Below the pieces are notes generated by a model. That model saw nothing but the letters and a program-made list of their open reading frames with translations. It made no database searches and had not been told where the DNA came from. A program made the translations under genes and the position numbers. A stretch of 64,000 bases of DNA from Anoplolepis gracilipes (Eukaryota; Arthropoda; Insecta; Hymenoptera; Formicidae), in contig NC_132970.1 in NCBI RefSeq assembly GCF_047496725.1, positions 21,602,001-21,666,000 on the forward strand. Direction: 5' to 3'. Below are positions 26,419-40,600 of the stretch, piece by piece; the first letter of the stretch is position 1, and every line of letters begins with the position of its first letter.

Positions 26419-27661
26419 TCGCGTTTCGTGCCAGCAATAAATAATAACGCATCCAGCTCCACCAGTCCGATATTCCCCGCGCCCACCGTCATTTTCTTCG
26501 CTTCCATAGACATTTCTCTCTTCCTCTTTGAAGCACCATTACATGCAACCAGCGGAACGCAACAACAGCTCCAACCCCTGCACTCTAGAGTAAACGAATT
26601 CACGGCGCAATTAGCTATTATTCGAACGAAAATGATACATGGCTCCTATTCTGAGTGCAACAAAGGACGCCGGAGAATGGACGCGAGCACTCGCTCGTAC
26701 GCGCATGAATCTTCCTCAGCGCTTTTTCGCTGAAATGATTTCGCGTTCGCGATGTACCGCTCGTGTTCTCCTGATTCCATAATAGTGTCAGGATCTATGT
26801 AGGACGTAACGCAACGTATAATATATGGAAACATAACATTTAACAAATATATGCTCTTAAATTGAAAAGTGCCTCTGATTAAAGCAATCATAAAGATTTC
26901 ACTCACTTACTCTTTTACTCCATCATCTTACGTTTTACTGACATGACATATGATAAGATTTCTGAAAAGATGAGATTTTACTCTGTTATTTATAACTGAA
27001 ATCATTTAATGTATATATGATAATATAATACATTGATAATATATTTTAAACTAATTCTTCAAATAACACATATGTTAAGTTAGTTTTATATTATTTGTTG
27101 CAGAATAATAAATTTGACTTATGTAAGCCATCACGATAATGTCATTAGTGTTTTTTAATTATTTGCAGATTTTTAGGATCACTTGATAGATATGAAAATA
27201 TATTTGATACGAATCGTTAACGATATCTTGTCGATGGCAAAGGAAATGTAAAAGACAAGGGAACGATCAATGAAGGTAACTGCGACGACTTTTACGAGAA
27301 TTGCAGGTTTTACATCAAAGGAATATCGCATTCGCGCCTTAGTGTAAATTGCCCAAGCGTGAAGAAATTTTCATCTTCAATAAGAAGAAATAAGGAAATG
27401 GTGGAATTTTCTGCCATTCTTGCACAGTACAAGCCGCGCGTAGTCGGTGTCTTTCCGGTATTAAAAAAAAAAAAGTATAAGGAAAAAAATGTGAATACAG
27501 TAAGCATTCTTTAAAATTGAATTTTATTTTATAAAAATATTATAGTTAAAACAATTTCAATTTTATTGACGAAAATTAATTTTCATATTTAATCTTAAAT
27601 TATGAACCAATTAGAATGATATAAACGAAAGAGCGCTAAACTACTTGAAAGAATTAATGAT

Positions 27662-27666
<5 letters not shown>

Positions 27667-27707
<41 letters not shown>
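27667..27707. repeat. (CT)n microsatellite, about 20 units
   Basis: A pure CT dinucleotide tract of 41 bp, the longest (CT)n in the window. Confidence 0.97.
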
Positions 27708-27711
<4 letters not shown>

Positions 27712-28260
27712 TCAACCTAGTCACAATAAAACTACACATAGTTAAATATTAAATAGTTAGATATTAAAGGAATTTATGGTAATCAAGCACTTAAACTTTT
27801 ACTTTATTGTTTGAATTTTTGTTACCAATTTCAAGGCAAATAATAAATTAATTAAAAGCGCGGAAACTTCCGCAGGGTACTGCAAAGATATTACTAAAGA
27901 GGGTAGATCGTTCCTGCTCTTCTGAGAATAAAAATTTTGCAATAAAGTCAAAACGGTAAAACCATAAAAATCGTAACTCTGTGGTAACGGAAAGTTTAAA
28001 ATTCAGCACCATTCTGCTTTTTAACTTTTTATCTGACACAAGGTTGAACTAAAAACGCCACATCCGAGGAACTCCTCCTCTCGCAATAACATTTTTTTGT
28101 AAGGAGAGCTCGTTCGCTTTTCCCGAACGTTTCCCGCTGTCGTATCCGTTCATGCAACAGTATAACAAAATGACGAGAAAGGAAAAGCACTTCTTGCTAA
28201 CAATAAATAATAATGGATCTCGCCAGTCAATACGCCTCGTAAACGGGACTGCCATCCCCC

Positions 28261-31200
28261 GTCTTTTGTAGTTTTCTCTTTACGTGAAACAGCTAAGTAT
28301 TATCGTCAGCAGAACGTAATGGGCTCTGAACTTTATACTCACATCGTTTTTTCTATCTTCTTTTAATGTAGTGACCCTTCAACTTTAATTAAGCTTGTAA
28401 TCTTCTCACTGCAAATCCACAGCAAATATATAAAAGGTGCTAGTAACTTTTGTACATACGTATGTAACTTGAATATGTTTTCGAATATTTTTAACGAAAG
28501 CGTGTATGTTATTTTTTTTCTATGTATGTATACTTGAGTCTACTTCAAATGGAAACATTTTATTTGATTATTGTTTTCCATTTCTCTTGTTGATTTATAT
28601 CGACAGACAAAGGTTCATCGAGAAATTCAAAGCAGGTGTAGATTTAATTCGAACGACGAAATGCTTCAGCGATGCTTTTGTTAATAGAAACTGATGCAGA
28701 GATGAGAATTAGTACGACTATCGTATTTTGTAAACAATATCGAATTTTCAAAGAAAATGTCTCGTTTTCACTGATTGTTTCTGTTCTCTTGACATACTTG
28801 ACGATACAATACGAATCAGACAAGAAATTTCTTTAACACCGTTAAATTATAATTTGTTTCATAAATATTTACAGAGAGAAAGAGAGAGAATCAACCTTAT
28901 CGATTTTCAAAAAAAAACAGACACAGATATGTATTATGTAATTACACATAACAAATTTTTTATATATAACACATTTATATACATATATATAAAATAACAT
29001 TTTTATATAAAATATAATTTCAATAAATTAATACAAATTGACCGGTTTTTCGATTTTTCTATACAAATCCTATGTAAATTTATGTTACAACAAGAGTAAT
29101 GCAATCTCTTCATTAAGCTTTAGAAAAACTTTACGATATTATTTCCATCTAAGTCTTGACAAAAATGTTAGAGCATATTTTCCGCGTATCTTTATCCGCG
29201 TTAAATCGATGATGCCGGAGAGCATTTTTTTTCCGAATGCAATAAATTCCTGTCTGTCCTTCTTTTTCTCATTATCTCGTTCTGTCGTTGGCTAGTGCAC
29301 TCGTCGATCAGATAAGGGGATACGTGTCCACTCTTGATCGGAAAATTCGAATCGCGCGACCTCGATCCGCCGTGGATTAAATTTAGAGAGGGGTAACGAG
29401 ATGCCGTCCATCGCCTCTCATCCGCCTGCTCTTTGGCTCTGCTGCGAAATCCGACGAGGATGTAAATTCGCATCGGTTATGCCGTAAAAGAGATAAAAAA
29501 ATTTACGTTGGAAAATAATGGTCGTACAATGATATTCTTGTATTTTCAAGATCTATGCTTTTTAATATTAATTTATTTGAACAAAAAATTGCAAGAATCT
29601 GATTATATATCACCGCAAAAATAATGCTCGTTATATTATCTTCTCATACAACGTTACAATTTTATTATCTCACATGGAAGAAATTTGTGCAAAAATGTAG
29701 AAACATTTACCGACGTATTAATTATAAAATGTTTGCTAAATAAATAAGTATGTGAGAAAATTTTTACGTAACCTATTCTTCTCGCCGTAAATATAAAATA
29801 CATTAGTTCATATTTAATATACGTTTATTATACGTGGTTTATATATACAAAAACATTTTGAAAATAATTACAATGAATCTAATAACCAAGCGAGCTTTGC
29901 AAAATTGTTTTTGGTGTAATTTATCAGTAATAAACTGCAATCATGACAAAGTTTAGAATTTCAAACAGGCTATGACAGTGGAGTTAATAACATTAATGTA
30001 CTGGCGCGTAAAATCTACGCGTACTTCTCCGCTTATGCGTATTTACCAACAGTAATTAAGCGATAAGCATATTTCGCGTTTCCATGAAGTCACGCCGCAA
30101 TAGTTGCGACTATTTTCATGCGACACAAACTACGCAATATAGCTTTAGTCGTTTGCTACAATTGAAGATTAAATAAATACAATTGCTTACCCGCGAGAGG
30201 ACCGCAATAACTCTCACTTTTCGAGAATGTCACATAATAAAATCCCCAAAGTAAATTTTAATTTATTTGCGATATTTCATAATCGAAGAAAAAAATTACA
30301 ATATTATATGTATAGTAAATAATATAGTTTTATAAAAAATTTATAAAATAATTATTTTCTAAGCATTTACATATAATTACACCGTTTTTTCATTAAATTG
30401 AAACGCTATGAATTGATGCATGTAAATACATAGATGTACTTAATATACATATGTATAATTTTTAACGAGAGAGAAGAGAAAAATATTGATAAAATAACAT
30501 ATGTATTTTCCTTACATTCTGTAAATTTTAATTCAAATATATATTTTTTATATTCTATAATTTTTTTTGTATAATATTTAAATATTGACTTTTTGATGCG
30601 CGTAATTTATTCTCAAAATACAATGAAAAAATATCATGAAACATATGTAAAACAGCACGAAATTGTATACTTTGCACGAATTGCTTGTCTTTTTAATAAT
30701 TATCGAAAAATATACATATAAATTTTGTATAATTTTCATTATCATTACGTGATTAATTTGAAGAATATCGAATAGAGAGAGATATTGCGTTTTTAAAGAT
30801 TGTTTGATTATGCCTTGGATTTTATAAGAAACTCGACATTTTTTAAATATCGTAGAATATTAAGGAATATTGATATACATCTAAATATTATTGATCCGGA
30901 CAGATTTAATTAGCAACAATTAATTAAAATAAAGAGTACTACGGCTACAAAAAATTTCACAAATATGTTGAGTTAAGAGAAAACGATACAGAAAAATCTG
31001 AGAGATTGAGAAAGACAGAATTAAAGACATATCGCGCGTAAATAAATGTTCAAGATACAGGTTATGTTATTAATTAAGAAACTCGAGCCTGTTAGTGCAG
31101 ATGAATACTTGATTGGAGAGAAGTTCATTCTAGCTCTTTCCGTTCCTTTTCCGTTAGTGAAGAATGTTAAAAAAGTTCATAAATTTGCGTGATCTTTCAT

Positions 31201-34012
31201 AAGAAAGTATCCACTTTTGGAATAAGAAATCTTATACATATATCTTTGCCGTAAAACCGTAGGAATAGATTAAAAGTTTCGTATTTATTATTTCCTTGAG
31301 AGCGTTCACGGAAGATTTATAACTCTAAGTAATATATTTAAGCTAAATAAATGTAAATATAAATATATATGTATATACATATATATTATACACTTTATAT
31401 AAATATATAATATTAAAATTTTTAACTAACATAATTAATATTTTGTCAAGAAGACTATTCAAGAATGTCCATTCGTCTAATTTGTTATAATTATGTTTGC
31501 AATAACATTATCGTCTGAAAATATATTTCTATTGTGGAAGACGCAGATATAGCAAAGCTTTAGAAAAGCACGAAGAGAGAAATTATACGAAACTGTTTCC
31601 TTCGCTAAGGTCCTGCTTTATTAAAGGTGAAACTTTCAGGAACTTCGAGATTATTTAATTAAGTATTCGTAATGGAAAAGCAGTCATCCGTGAAGCACGG
31701 GATATTAGACCTGCTCTCGCATTGTATAAGAATTATTATTATAGCTGTAACAGATATTCTTAAATACATAGCTCACTTTAATTCAATTCCTGCGAAACCA
31801 CCAAACCGCTTTTGACGTAATTTATTTTCAAAAGATATTGCCAGGTTTTAAGCTCATGAAATTTATTCGCATTTGCATTGAATATGAAACCTTGCAAATT
31901 TATTTGAAATTTATTAACAGTTAATTTCTCATTTGCCTATATTCAGTTGATATAACACAAATTTGCACAATAATATTTTCGAATCCTTTATATTGTTGAT
32001 AGATTTTTTAATATCCAATCGAATGTCATATATTGCTCTACAAATTATTTAAATTCATCCATGTAAAATCACAGTATAATATTATTACTACTACAGAATA
32101 TTACCTTTGATCCTTGACCGCATCTTATTTCATCATCGTAAACATCATGCGGAAATATTACGTCTAACGATAATGCAATTATATATCCTACAAAAATGTA
32201 ATTATTTAGAATCAGCATAAAAAATCATATGTTTTCAAGATACATGCACTGCGCGCGCTCTTTCATTACTTACGATTACTTATTACACCCGTCACGATGA
32301 ACAATATAATGAATTAGAAATAATAGTGCCATACCGTAAACATTCAGCATCACGGTGCCGCTGCGAAAGGATGCATCATAAATGCCCGCGCAAAAGGGGC
32401 TTGGAAGAGGGTTGCATAAAATCGCATTATCTCGAAGGCGTTATTCTGTTTCCCGCGGGGTTATACTCGGTTTCACGAATTTTTCCGCGTCCGTGCCTCC
32501 GTGCCAGTTTTCGAAGCTCTCTTCCCAAATCGCAAAATATTCAGGGAGTTATGTGTGTCTTTCGCCTGGTTGGGTAGACCGGCTATGAAATCCCACCCCG
32601 GCAGGAATTCCCTTAACACGTTTCGAGGGTGAAAACGAGGCGCTTTGGGAAGGAGAGATGGTTGGGTAGAGGAAGGAAACTTACAGAGCGCGCCGTGGAA
32701 GCTGCTGCGGCGAGGAGCAATAAACGCCGACACTATCTAGCGTCCCTGGAATGTTATATAAAAGCTCATAAATAAAATTCCCATACGCTCTAAGAGGTAG
32801 CGCGGTGGCGCGCGCCCGGGATATCGGCCGCGTTTTTTTCTTAATTGTCTCTACTCTTCTATATATATCGTCCTTTATACGGCGCCAGAAATCGACGTCG
32901 TGGAAGCTCCGAAATTCACGCAAGGCGCCTTCCGCACGTGAGATTCGTAAGATTTAAATTTGACATAACGTGTGTCACACATACGCACACACACGCGCGT
33001 TGCGTATGTGTGAGATACTTTTGCCGTTATACTACGAGAGAACCGAATGCGTGCGTAATATCTTTGCGGCAAGCGCAACTAACATAACACGCCAAGATAA
33101 CTTTGTCGTTTAATTTATGAGGCAATTTTTTTTAGGCGTATTTGACGGAATTTTGCAGCCGCGGGGAATATATTGTACGTTTTGCGACGATATTGCCACG
33201 AAAAAGAGCAGTTTTGCGCTTCTCACGGTTATAGTATGCGTAATCTACGATGTGATTCTCCATATGTGCAAAGTCACAGTGCAAAATATTTCTTAGCACA
33301 CATACACACATTTTCTCTTTTACAACAATTTAAGAAAAAAATAGTTGATTCCTTGTTTTGGTTATAATAAATTTTTACTAAATCGTGACTCTAGAAAGTA
33401 CTTTCTGGTACTTTCTTCTTTGAAAACGTAAAATTTTTTATATAATAATATATGGATAAAATAGATAAAAATGAAGAAAACTGTGAAATTGAGAAAATAA
33501 TTTATGATTAATCACATATTCTTTAAATACAAATTGATGGAAAATTGAAAAAAATTGATTATTTTATTTTGTAAACATAAAATGTAATATAATTATATAT
33601 ATATATATTTTTTTCAATTATATTATAATCTAGTTTTTAAATATATATTAAATTTCGACAATATTTAATTTTTATGTACATTATTAATAATGTTACAGAA
33701 TAAATAACTAATATCGACTAATGATCGACATTGATAGCTTTATCAACTGTATTTTAATTTCAAGCAATACTAAACTTATTTGATAAATAGGCGGTAATTA
33801 ATATGTTGACTACCGTAAGGAATACGAAATTGCAAATGAAAAAAGATAAGGGTCTCGCGTGACTCACCGTTATTTTCCTTTTCTTTATAATATCTTAATG
33901 ACTGACATTTTTGCACGAAGTCGAGTTTATGTGAGTTCCATTCCGCTCACATATGCGGCGATAGTCGCGCAATACTAAATACTCAGGCAAAAAATTATTT
34001 CTTCTCTACAAA
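28261..34012. other. AT-rich non-coding stretch, no gene defended
   Basis: Largely AT-rich sequence, especially at 28700-29200, 29490-30000, 30230-31500 and 33360-33800. No recognisable coding exon or RNA gene was found. The CpG-rich island at 32320-33090 is listed separately. Confidence 0.65.
32320..33090. other. CpG-rich island, possible regulatory DNA
   Basis: An 800-bp block with many CpGs and overlapping frames of 64-86 codons on both strands, set in AT-rich surroundings. It contains a short CACACACACGCGCG alternating patch near 32985-33000. A TATATAA-like string at 32756 precedes AAGCTC, but no transcript start can be proven from sequence alone. Confidence 0.35.
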
Positions 34013-34525
34013 TTGCGCGTTACATTACGTCTTGCTATACGAATTTTCTCACTCGTAATCGTTCTCATTACAAAGCATGATACACGAACATTTTTGCATT
34101 ACTTTGCACACGCTAACGCCTTCCTCGGAATACATAATGCTCGCAACCTGTTCGTTTTGCCTCGCAAGAACAGCCTGGTTAGAAATGTCTCTAGTTATAT
34201 ACGTGCATTTTGTGTAAAAATCAATTTAGTACAAACGATGGTTTTACACTTTTCTTACATTTTTATGAACGCATTCCATTGCAAGTTTGCGGAGCATTTG
34301 TCGTTAAATATCCCATCGGCGGAAAATTGTATTGTCATATATCGATCGCTTCCCCTCCCCCCCCCCCTCCAGCGAAGGGTCATCCGTTATTCGGTCCCAT
34401 TTGTGATCTTCCGTTCGTATAAAAAAAGGAGACTCGAAAATAAGCGTACGAAAGTAGAGAAAGAAAGAGAGTGTCGCGGGCTACTCACTAAACGGCGTCT
34501 AAAGCTCTGTCCGCAAGCTAAGTAA
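34013..34525 (+). other. Longest open frame in the window (170 codons), not called a gene
   Basis: The frame begins at a TTG; the first ATG would lie well inside it. It reads through a C-rich patch (CTCCCCCCCCCCTCC near 34354-34370) that yields a Pro run, and it ends in a Lys/Arg-rich tail. I see no conserved domain, signal peptide, or intron-boundary pair that would make it an exon. It is recorded because of its length; a chance frame is the likelier explanation. Confidence 0.2.
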
Positions 34526-35226
34526 CGAGCTTTCGGCCAAACTTTTTTCCTGAACGACTGCCAAGTGGCCGAAGGGTGTTTGCAAGGGTAGGCGTTGGTG
34601 ACGAGTAAAAAGGACGAAAGCAGAAAAAAGAAGAATCCACCTCTCTTTCGCGAGCATTTTCACCCTCCGGCCAGCTTTTCTGTTCCTAACTTTTTTGTCC
34701 GTGACAAGCTCTCATTAAGCTCATTTGCCGTTCAATACTAAGTTTCTCTCCTTAAGGACGCGTCTCAAGGGGCAAGATAAATACAATTTTAACGTACAAA
34801 TGTATTAACGACATATTCCATAAGATTTCTAATTTTTTTTTGTACATTCTGGAAAAATTTATATTGTACCGCCAGTCCTTTAAGAGAGATTGAATTTTGT
34901 TTTTATAAGTAATTAAAAAACAGCGTTTTATAATTAAATGAAGTGGAATAGATAAATGTAATTAAGACGAATAATGAAATGAAAGTGTAATTGAAAAAGA
35001 TAAATTCTTTAATTCAATACACAGGATGTATGTACACAAATATTAAAACAAATTATTATTTATTATTAACATAACAATTAATTACAATTTTAAAGAAAAA
35101 AATATGTCTAATAATGTTGAGTTGAAAATAGAAAGAAAGAAAGAGAACCGAACGGAGTCTTCTAAATTAAATTTCAACTTTTAAAAATAATAGTAGTTTA
35201 ATTACCATCTGTACTATAAAATTAAA

Positions 35227-35231
<5 letters not shown>

Positions 35232-35269
<38 letters not shown>
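35232..35269. repeat. (AT)n microsatellite
   Basis: A 38-bp pure AT tract. Confidence 0.96.
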
Positions 35270-35272
<3 letters not shown>

Positions 35273-36072
35273 TATATAATGCTAAAGAGACATTTACACG
35301 TGTGATACAATGTGATACAAAATAATTGATTTAAAATTGCATGGAGATTGTGATAAAGGAATTTAATTAAAAATGTAATAAATTGATGAACTTATAAATT
35401 AACACGCGACAAATTAATAATATAACACGCTTTCTTGCGTTTAAAATTAACAAAATTACAACAAAGCTAAAGATCTTTTTTTATAAATTAATTTATAACC
35501 TGGTATGTTATATATATTTTGGAAGAAATATTTTACTTCTATATTCATTACATTTTAATACGTTCTAATAATTCTAGGCTATATTCATTAACCAGTGTAC
35601 TTAGGGATGGTCATGCACCAGCAATTTCTGAGCGTATTGCTAATAAAGGGTTAAGTGCTGGAGCATATGCTGATAACTATAACATCGTAGCTCTAGCTTC
35701 GCTTAGAGCATTTCGGAGTATTGCACCGATAGACCGTTGCATTGGACTGCGCATCGATGTACCAGCTCTGTGCCCGTTTGGTACGCATGATTGGTTGGTT
35801 TTCGAATCAGCATGGATATACGCAAACCGTGTGCAGCCAGTGTGCGCGATGCATCATTGAACTGCATCGACGGAATATTCGGAAAATACATCGCAAAAGT
35901 ACGCAACTGTAAAAATATCAAACGGATATATAATGAATGGAATGGCATTTCTTTCAACGAAAAGATTACGCGCGATTTCGTTTTGCAATATGACTTAATA
36001 TTCAACACATTCAGCATTTTATCTAACGTTTTCGGATAAGCTTTAATTAAATATAAAAAATAAATAATTTGT

Positions 36073-36084
36073 TATATATATATA

Positions 36085-36122
<38 letters not shown>
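36073..36122. repeat. (TA)n microsatellite with one phase break
   Basis: A 50-bp TA tract with a single TT step near 36091. Confidence 0.96.
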
Positions 36123-36125
<3 letters not shown>

Positions 36126-38949
36126 CATCATGCGAAAAATAATAAAATTGCAGCTTTTTGGCAATTTTTCTCCCATTTAAATCGCATCCGACTATAACTA
36201 TTATCCAATTTAGATTACGAGAAAATTGCAACAGACGACGCGCATGAAAGTGCAATTGTAAGCAATATACAGGATGCAAAGCAGCTTTTCATCGGACGTC
36301 GCGTAGAACGACGTGTATTACGTGTCGGTGTAACGAGGCAATAGTCGAATTTTGGTGATATTACCAAGGTAAGTGACGACTAACGAGACACATTCATCAG
36401 CGAAGATACAAGGAACGAGTTTCGTCCTCCGGTAGGGTGCTCCAATTCACCCAGAATAACGCACTTCAGTCCCGCCGGGCAAGCATGTACACGTTCACAT
36501 GCACAGCCGTACAATTTATACGACATATACCTGCGTCTAAGGGGTGCCCATAAAGTCCCTACCTACTTCGTCGAAATTATGCGGAAACGTGCCTTCGCAC
36601 AGCACCTGAGAGTCTAATCTTCGAACACGAGCATGTCGCTAGCGAACATACGTCGCTACTTCAACTAAATACTTTATATAATGATTGCGTTACATTTTTA
36701 CTTTAAACTCGTACTATAAGTATTATTACTTTGTGTCTTTCCTATGTTTCTATGATAAGTAATGTATTATATATGGCTCATAATAATTACTTGATAATAA
36801 TTTTTATGAAAGATATTAGGAAGAATAAAAATTGATTAAATTATGAATAATAGTGCGCTAGAGAGATTACTAGGAGGTTTGATCAAAAAATTTTAAATAA
36901 TTTTTAATTTTCTAACGATTTACATAAATGTAATTTTAGTAATTTTTACGTACAATTGGTTTTTACAATATCTTAATGATATTGATAGAAATTCTGCAGA
37001 AAACAACATACTCGAACTCGTGCAGCTGGCAACAGCGGATACGATGGCGCGTCGTTTCGCCGATCGTATCTGTGTCCATTTTCTCCCTTATTGTTAGCGC
37101 TCAATCTCCAGTACTGAGTTTTCCAGTGGCTTTTATGTCCGTTCGGAAATACACCAGCACGTGTTTGGGTTATTACCAGCCATTATTATTCATTCGATTC
37201 ATAAACCCGCTGACGTTCGCCCGTTGTGCGAACAATTTAGTCGGCCAAATAAAAGATCGTCGCAACTTTCGATTAGTACGTGTTTGATGACAGATGATTT
37301 TGGAAGATATTATGCAGAAGCGATGGTTTGTACAATTTAATAGATATTAAATTGACTACTATGTTTCATGCTTTAATAGATAAATTAACAAATCTATCCT
37401 TTGTAACTCAAAGTGGAGTACGTTTGAGTTAATTAATGTGTGAAATAGGCTTGTAATTTCAGTTTTCTCATGAAAGCACAAGGCTTCAATATAGCGAATA
37501 TAATTATTAATGTAATGTAAATACATGTCAGAACAGATATTGTAGGCTCCATAATCTATATACATATATTGTGTTATTATTGATAACATTGTTTTGCCTA
37601 TTAATGCTTGTATTAATTTTTTTTTTAAATTGAATTGGTAAATGTTTTTAATTAAAACACTGACAAGATTTCACTGATTTTAGTAAAAACACTACCACTT
37701 TACTTCTTTATCTATATTTTATTAATTATGGCACCGCTATTTTATGTAATTAAAATTTGAATTTAAAATTATATGTATATTGCGCTTTTTTATTTTTAAG
37801 ATATGATAAAGCCACGATAAATAAATAACATTCTTGATCAAACTCTGGTATATCTTAACTAAATATATTGCTATTAATTTTATCTCATATAATAATAATG
37901 TATAATAATATAATATTAAATGTACTTTAACTAAATATATTTTGAAATATATTTTATATTATAATATAATATAAAATGTGTTTTAAAATATCAATAATTG
38001 AAACAACTCTGTCATTAATTAATTCTTCTTCAGTGAAATTTCACTGTTTGCAAGCTATACTTATATATAACTGATAATGAAACCAAACCACTGTTTATTA
38101 GTAATAATATACTGATTCTATTTAAGAGAGAATATTATTGCGCGAGAAATTATTATTGCGATGCTCTTTGCTAAAAGATATTTATCATTTCCCATTTTGT
38201 TTTTTCATATTACATTAAATACAGGTTTTTTTTTTACCAAGTTAAGTTAGTATACTTTACAAATAGAAATAAGAAAACAATTTTATATAAAAATAGGTTT
38301 AAATGTTTTATTAAAACGTTATAACAAAAATAAAATGAAAACAGACGCAGATGAAAATCATATCTGTGTATTCTTCATAAATAATAATAAACACGAAAAC
38401 AACCATGAGAAACATGTTGACACAAAGTGGAACAACTTACTGATAAGTATCAATACTAATAATAACAGAAAATACAATGCTTTTTGACATAGTCAAATAA
38501 TAAACGCAACGATAACCTTTATCTAATCTGTTTACACTTTACCCTCTGTGTTTATTATTTATATGGTAAATATAGTACCGTATTAATTATTAATAATAAG
38601 AACAAATCCGTTATCATTTTATTTCATTTTTGTTATATAACTTTTTTATAAAACATTTGTAAGCTTACATAAAATTTATATAATATTTATTATTATATAA
38701 ATGTATGTTTATATAACATTTATATTGTATAATAGTTTTTTCTTATTTCAACTTGTGTGTGTAATACATATTGGTACAGTTTGACAGGAAAACTCTGCAA
38801 CACCCTGTATATTGTTTCAAACGATTTACACAATGAGACATACATATTATGCTAATATTCGCCAATTATCCCTGCACAGCTACGCATCACATAACATTGT
38901 TAATATGCACCCTCTCGACTTACATATAAAGCTGTGACGCAATACAATA

Positions 38950-39023
38950 GCTATATAACAGTTTAACTCTTATGTACAGTTTACTGGCTATATAACAGAT
39001 TCTCTCGTATGTAGTAATTATTT
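38950..39023. repeat. Two-copy tandem duplication, period 37 bp
   Basis: GCTATATAACAG occurs at 38950 and again at 38987. In both units it is followed by a diverged CTCTTATGTA/CTCGTATGTA block. Confidence 0.75.
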
Positions 39024-40311
39024 CCTCGTCGTAGCGAGCATCTAAATCGAGCAGTGAGTATCTTGCAGATTAAAGGCATGTCGCTCGCTGCAAAATCCTC
39101 GCGTCGCCAAAAGCTTATAAGTTTGCGAACATAACTGGTGAGAATAAAAAAAGTTGCGTTTGAGTCTAAACTTTATTTGATTATACAACATTGTATACAT
39201 TTTCATGCTTTTGTCACACAAACTCGTGCAAAAGTTATTAAATTTTTTTATTAATAATTTCTTTTAATCTTTTTGTTTTTTTCATGTAAATCAGCAGATT
39301 TATCAATAATAGTGTTAATAATAATTTTTTAATTAATTTTTTCGATTACATCTCTGAGTATAATACAAGTTAAAAATTATACATGTATTCTCTTTTTAAG
39401 AGACAAAAATTATTTCAAAGTATATTGATTTTTAATTATCTTTGGGCGTACTTATAAACAAAAACATCTATTATAAAGCACATATAAAATACAACATTAA
39501 AATGCAAGTTACTTTCCAAAATTAGAAAACGCAATGCATGATAAGTTTAATCCCACTAAAAAGTAATTATTTTCTTGCTATTTCGTCCCTGGCACATTGT
39601 GTAGAGATTTCCGTGCAATTTCCATAGAAATACAATCTAACTTATGCAGATACTGCTACAGATATTACTATCTTCTTATATCGACAGTCCCTGGACTTAT
39701 TAAACACGGCCACGTCGCTCGCTAAAAATCAGAGGTACACTCACTTCACCGCGGACCCAATTACATTATGCCGGTCTCGTTCTCCTCTGCTGTCATAAAA
39801 AAAAGTATCGCGCAACCACCTGCTACGTGGTACCCACAGCACGCAACCTGGTCCTTTTTAACTCGTAAAAAGCACTCATCCCCTCGCGTTATGTACTGGC
39901 ATAGCGGTGATTTAACGCGACCATGTTCCGCGTCTCGATAGGCAGGTGCGTTTCGCCCTCGCAAATTACACGTCTACCTCTATTCAGAAATCTGTGACAA
40001 TTCTAGGATGGCTGTGCGAACTACCGCCTCGCGAAAACGTGAGTGACGGCGACGGCGATGGGTGGAGGGCAACCCGAAAATCAATGTAACCGTACGTATG
40101 CCCTTCCATGGTACCGCCATTGTGGATTATTACGCAATTGTTACGCGAAAAAAAAGCGGTTTAACGCCTACCATAATTGTAAAATATAAATAGTTTATTA
40201 AATTACAAATTAGTTTTACCTATTTTATTGTGCCGTTTATTCAAGAATTTTATTTTCGACCAATACCTTCCATTCAATTATATAAAATGACTGACTATAA
40301 ATATAAGATAA

Positions 40312-40326
40312 TGTGTGTGTCTGTCT

Positions 40327-40379
<53 letters not shown>
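40312..40379. repeat. (GT)n microsatellite
   Basis: A short GT tract, a CTGTCTCTCT interruption, then a pure GT tract at 40331-40379 of about 24 units. This is a polymorphic-marker candidate with Z-DNA potential. Confidence 0.97.
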
Positions 40380-40385
<6 letters not shown>

Positions 40386-40600
40386 ATATAGGAGTAATTA
40401 ATTACACTGCATTAAAATTTAATGACGATATATTTTTAAATGTGTGCTATTCATTGTGTTCTTACAATAGTGATCCAAGAAAATTATTATTCATATTAAA
40501 AAGTAACATATTAATTGTATTAAGAAAAAGACTTTGGAATAAAAAATACAACGACCTCTTTATTTCCATCTTAGAATACACAATGTAGTTTGCAAAATAA

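Larger units (their letters stand above)
24961..28260. repeat. Cluster of diverged units sharing a GCAATAAATAATAA-centred motif
   Basis: Related blocks occur at 25119-25195 (AAAGCATTTC, then GGCAATAAATAATAACCAGT, then CCTCGTGACCGATATTCCCC), at 26420-26480 (GTGCCAGCAATAAATAATAA, then CCAGTCCGATATTCCCC) and at 28175-28255 (AAAGCACTTCTTGCTAACAA, then TAAATAATAATGGATCTCGC, then GTCAATACGCCTCGTAAAC). A weaker match lies at 25720-25800 (AAATAATAATGGATTTACTC). A second shared block, CATGAATCTTYCTCAGC, is at about 24965 and 26705, with a weak relative near 25628. I made the comparison by eye. The units are too diverged for me to set exact boundaries, and I do not recognise the family. Confidence 0.5.
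34526..40600. other. AT-rich non-coding stretch, no gene defended
   Basis: AT-rich with several microsatellites. The segment at 35590-36040 has balanced composition and carries overlapping frames (113 codons plus, 104 codons minus) without recognisable similarity. Islands near 36280-36660 and 39680-40130 are moderately GC-rich. The former contains a consensus-like splice donor, AAG|GTAAGT at 36368/36369, but no coding frame leads into it. Confidence 0.6.

Noticed and set aside
34013..34525. 170-codon frame as a real gene
   Set aside because: It opens at TTG, crosses a poly-C patch, has no domain, and lacks exon boundary support. One such length is plausible by chance over both strands of 64 kb.
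36360..36376. Consensus splice donor AAG|GTAAGT
   Set aside because: All three frames leading into it contain stops close by and no acceptor-bounded exon is visible. An untranslated exon cannot be excluded.
36541..36565. GGGGTGCCCATAAAGTCCCTACC as a transposon terminus
   Set aside because: The string has the look of a DNA-transposon end, but no inverted partner was found.
38031..38046. 16-bp perfect palindrome CAGTGAAATTTCACTG
   Set aside because: About one palindrome of this length is expected by chance in a window of this size.
38790..38815. CAACACCCTGTATA as a second copy of the 749-1333 element
   Set aside because: Only the terminal dozen bases match. No opposite terminus or internal similarity was found nearby.
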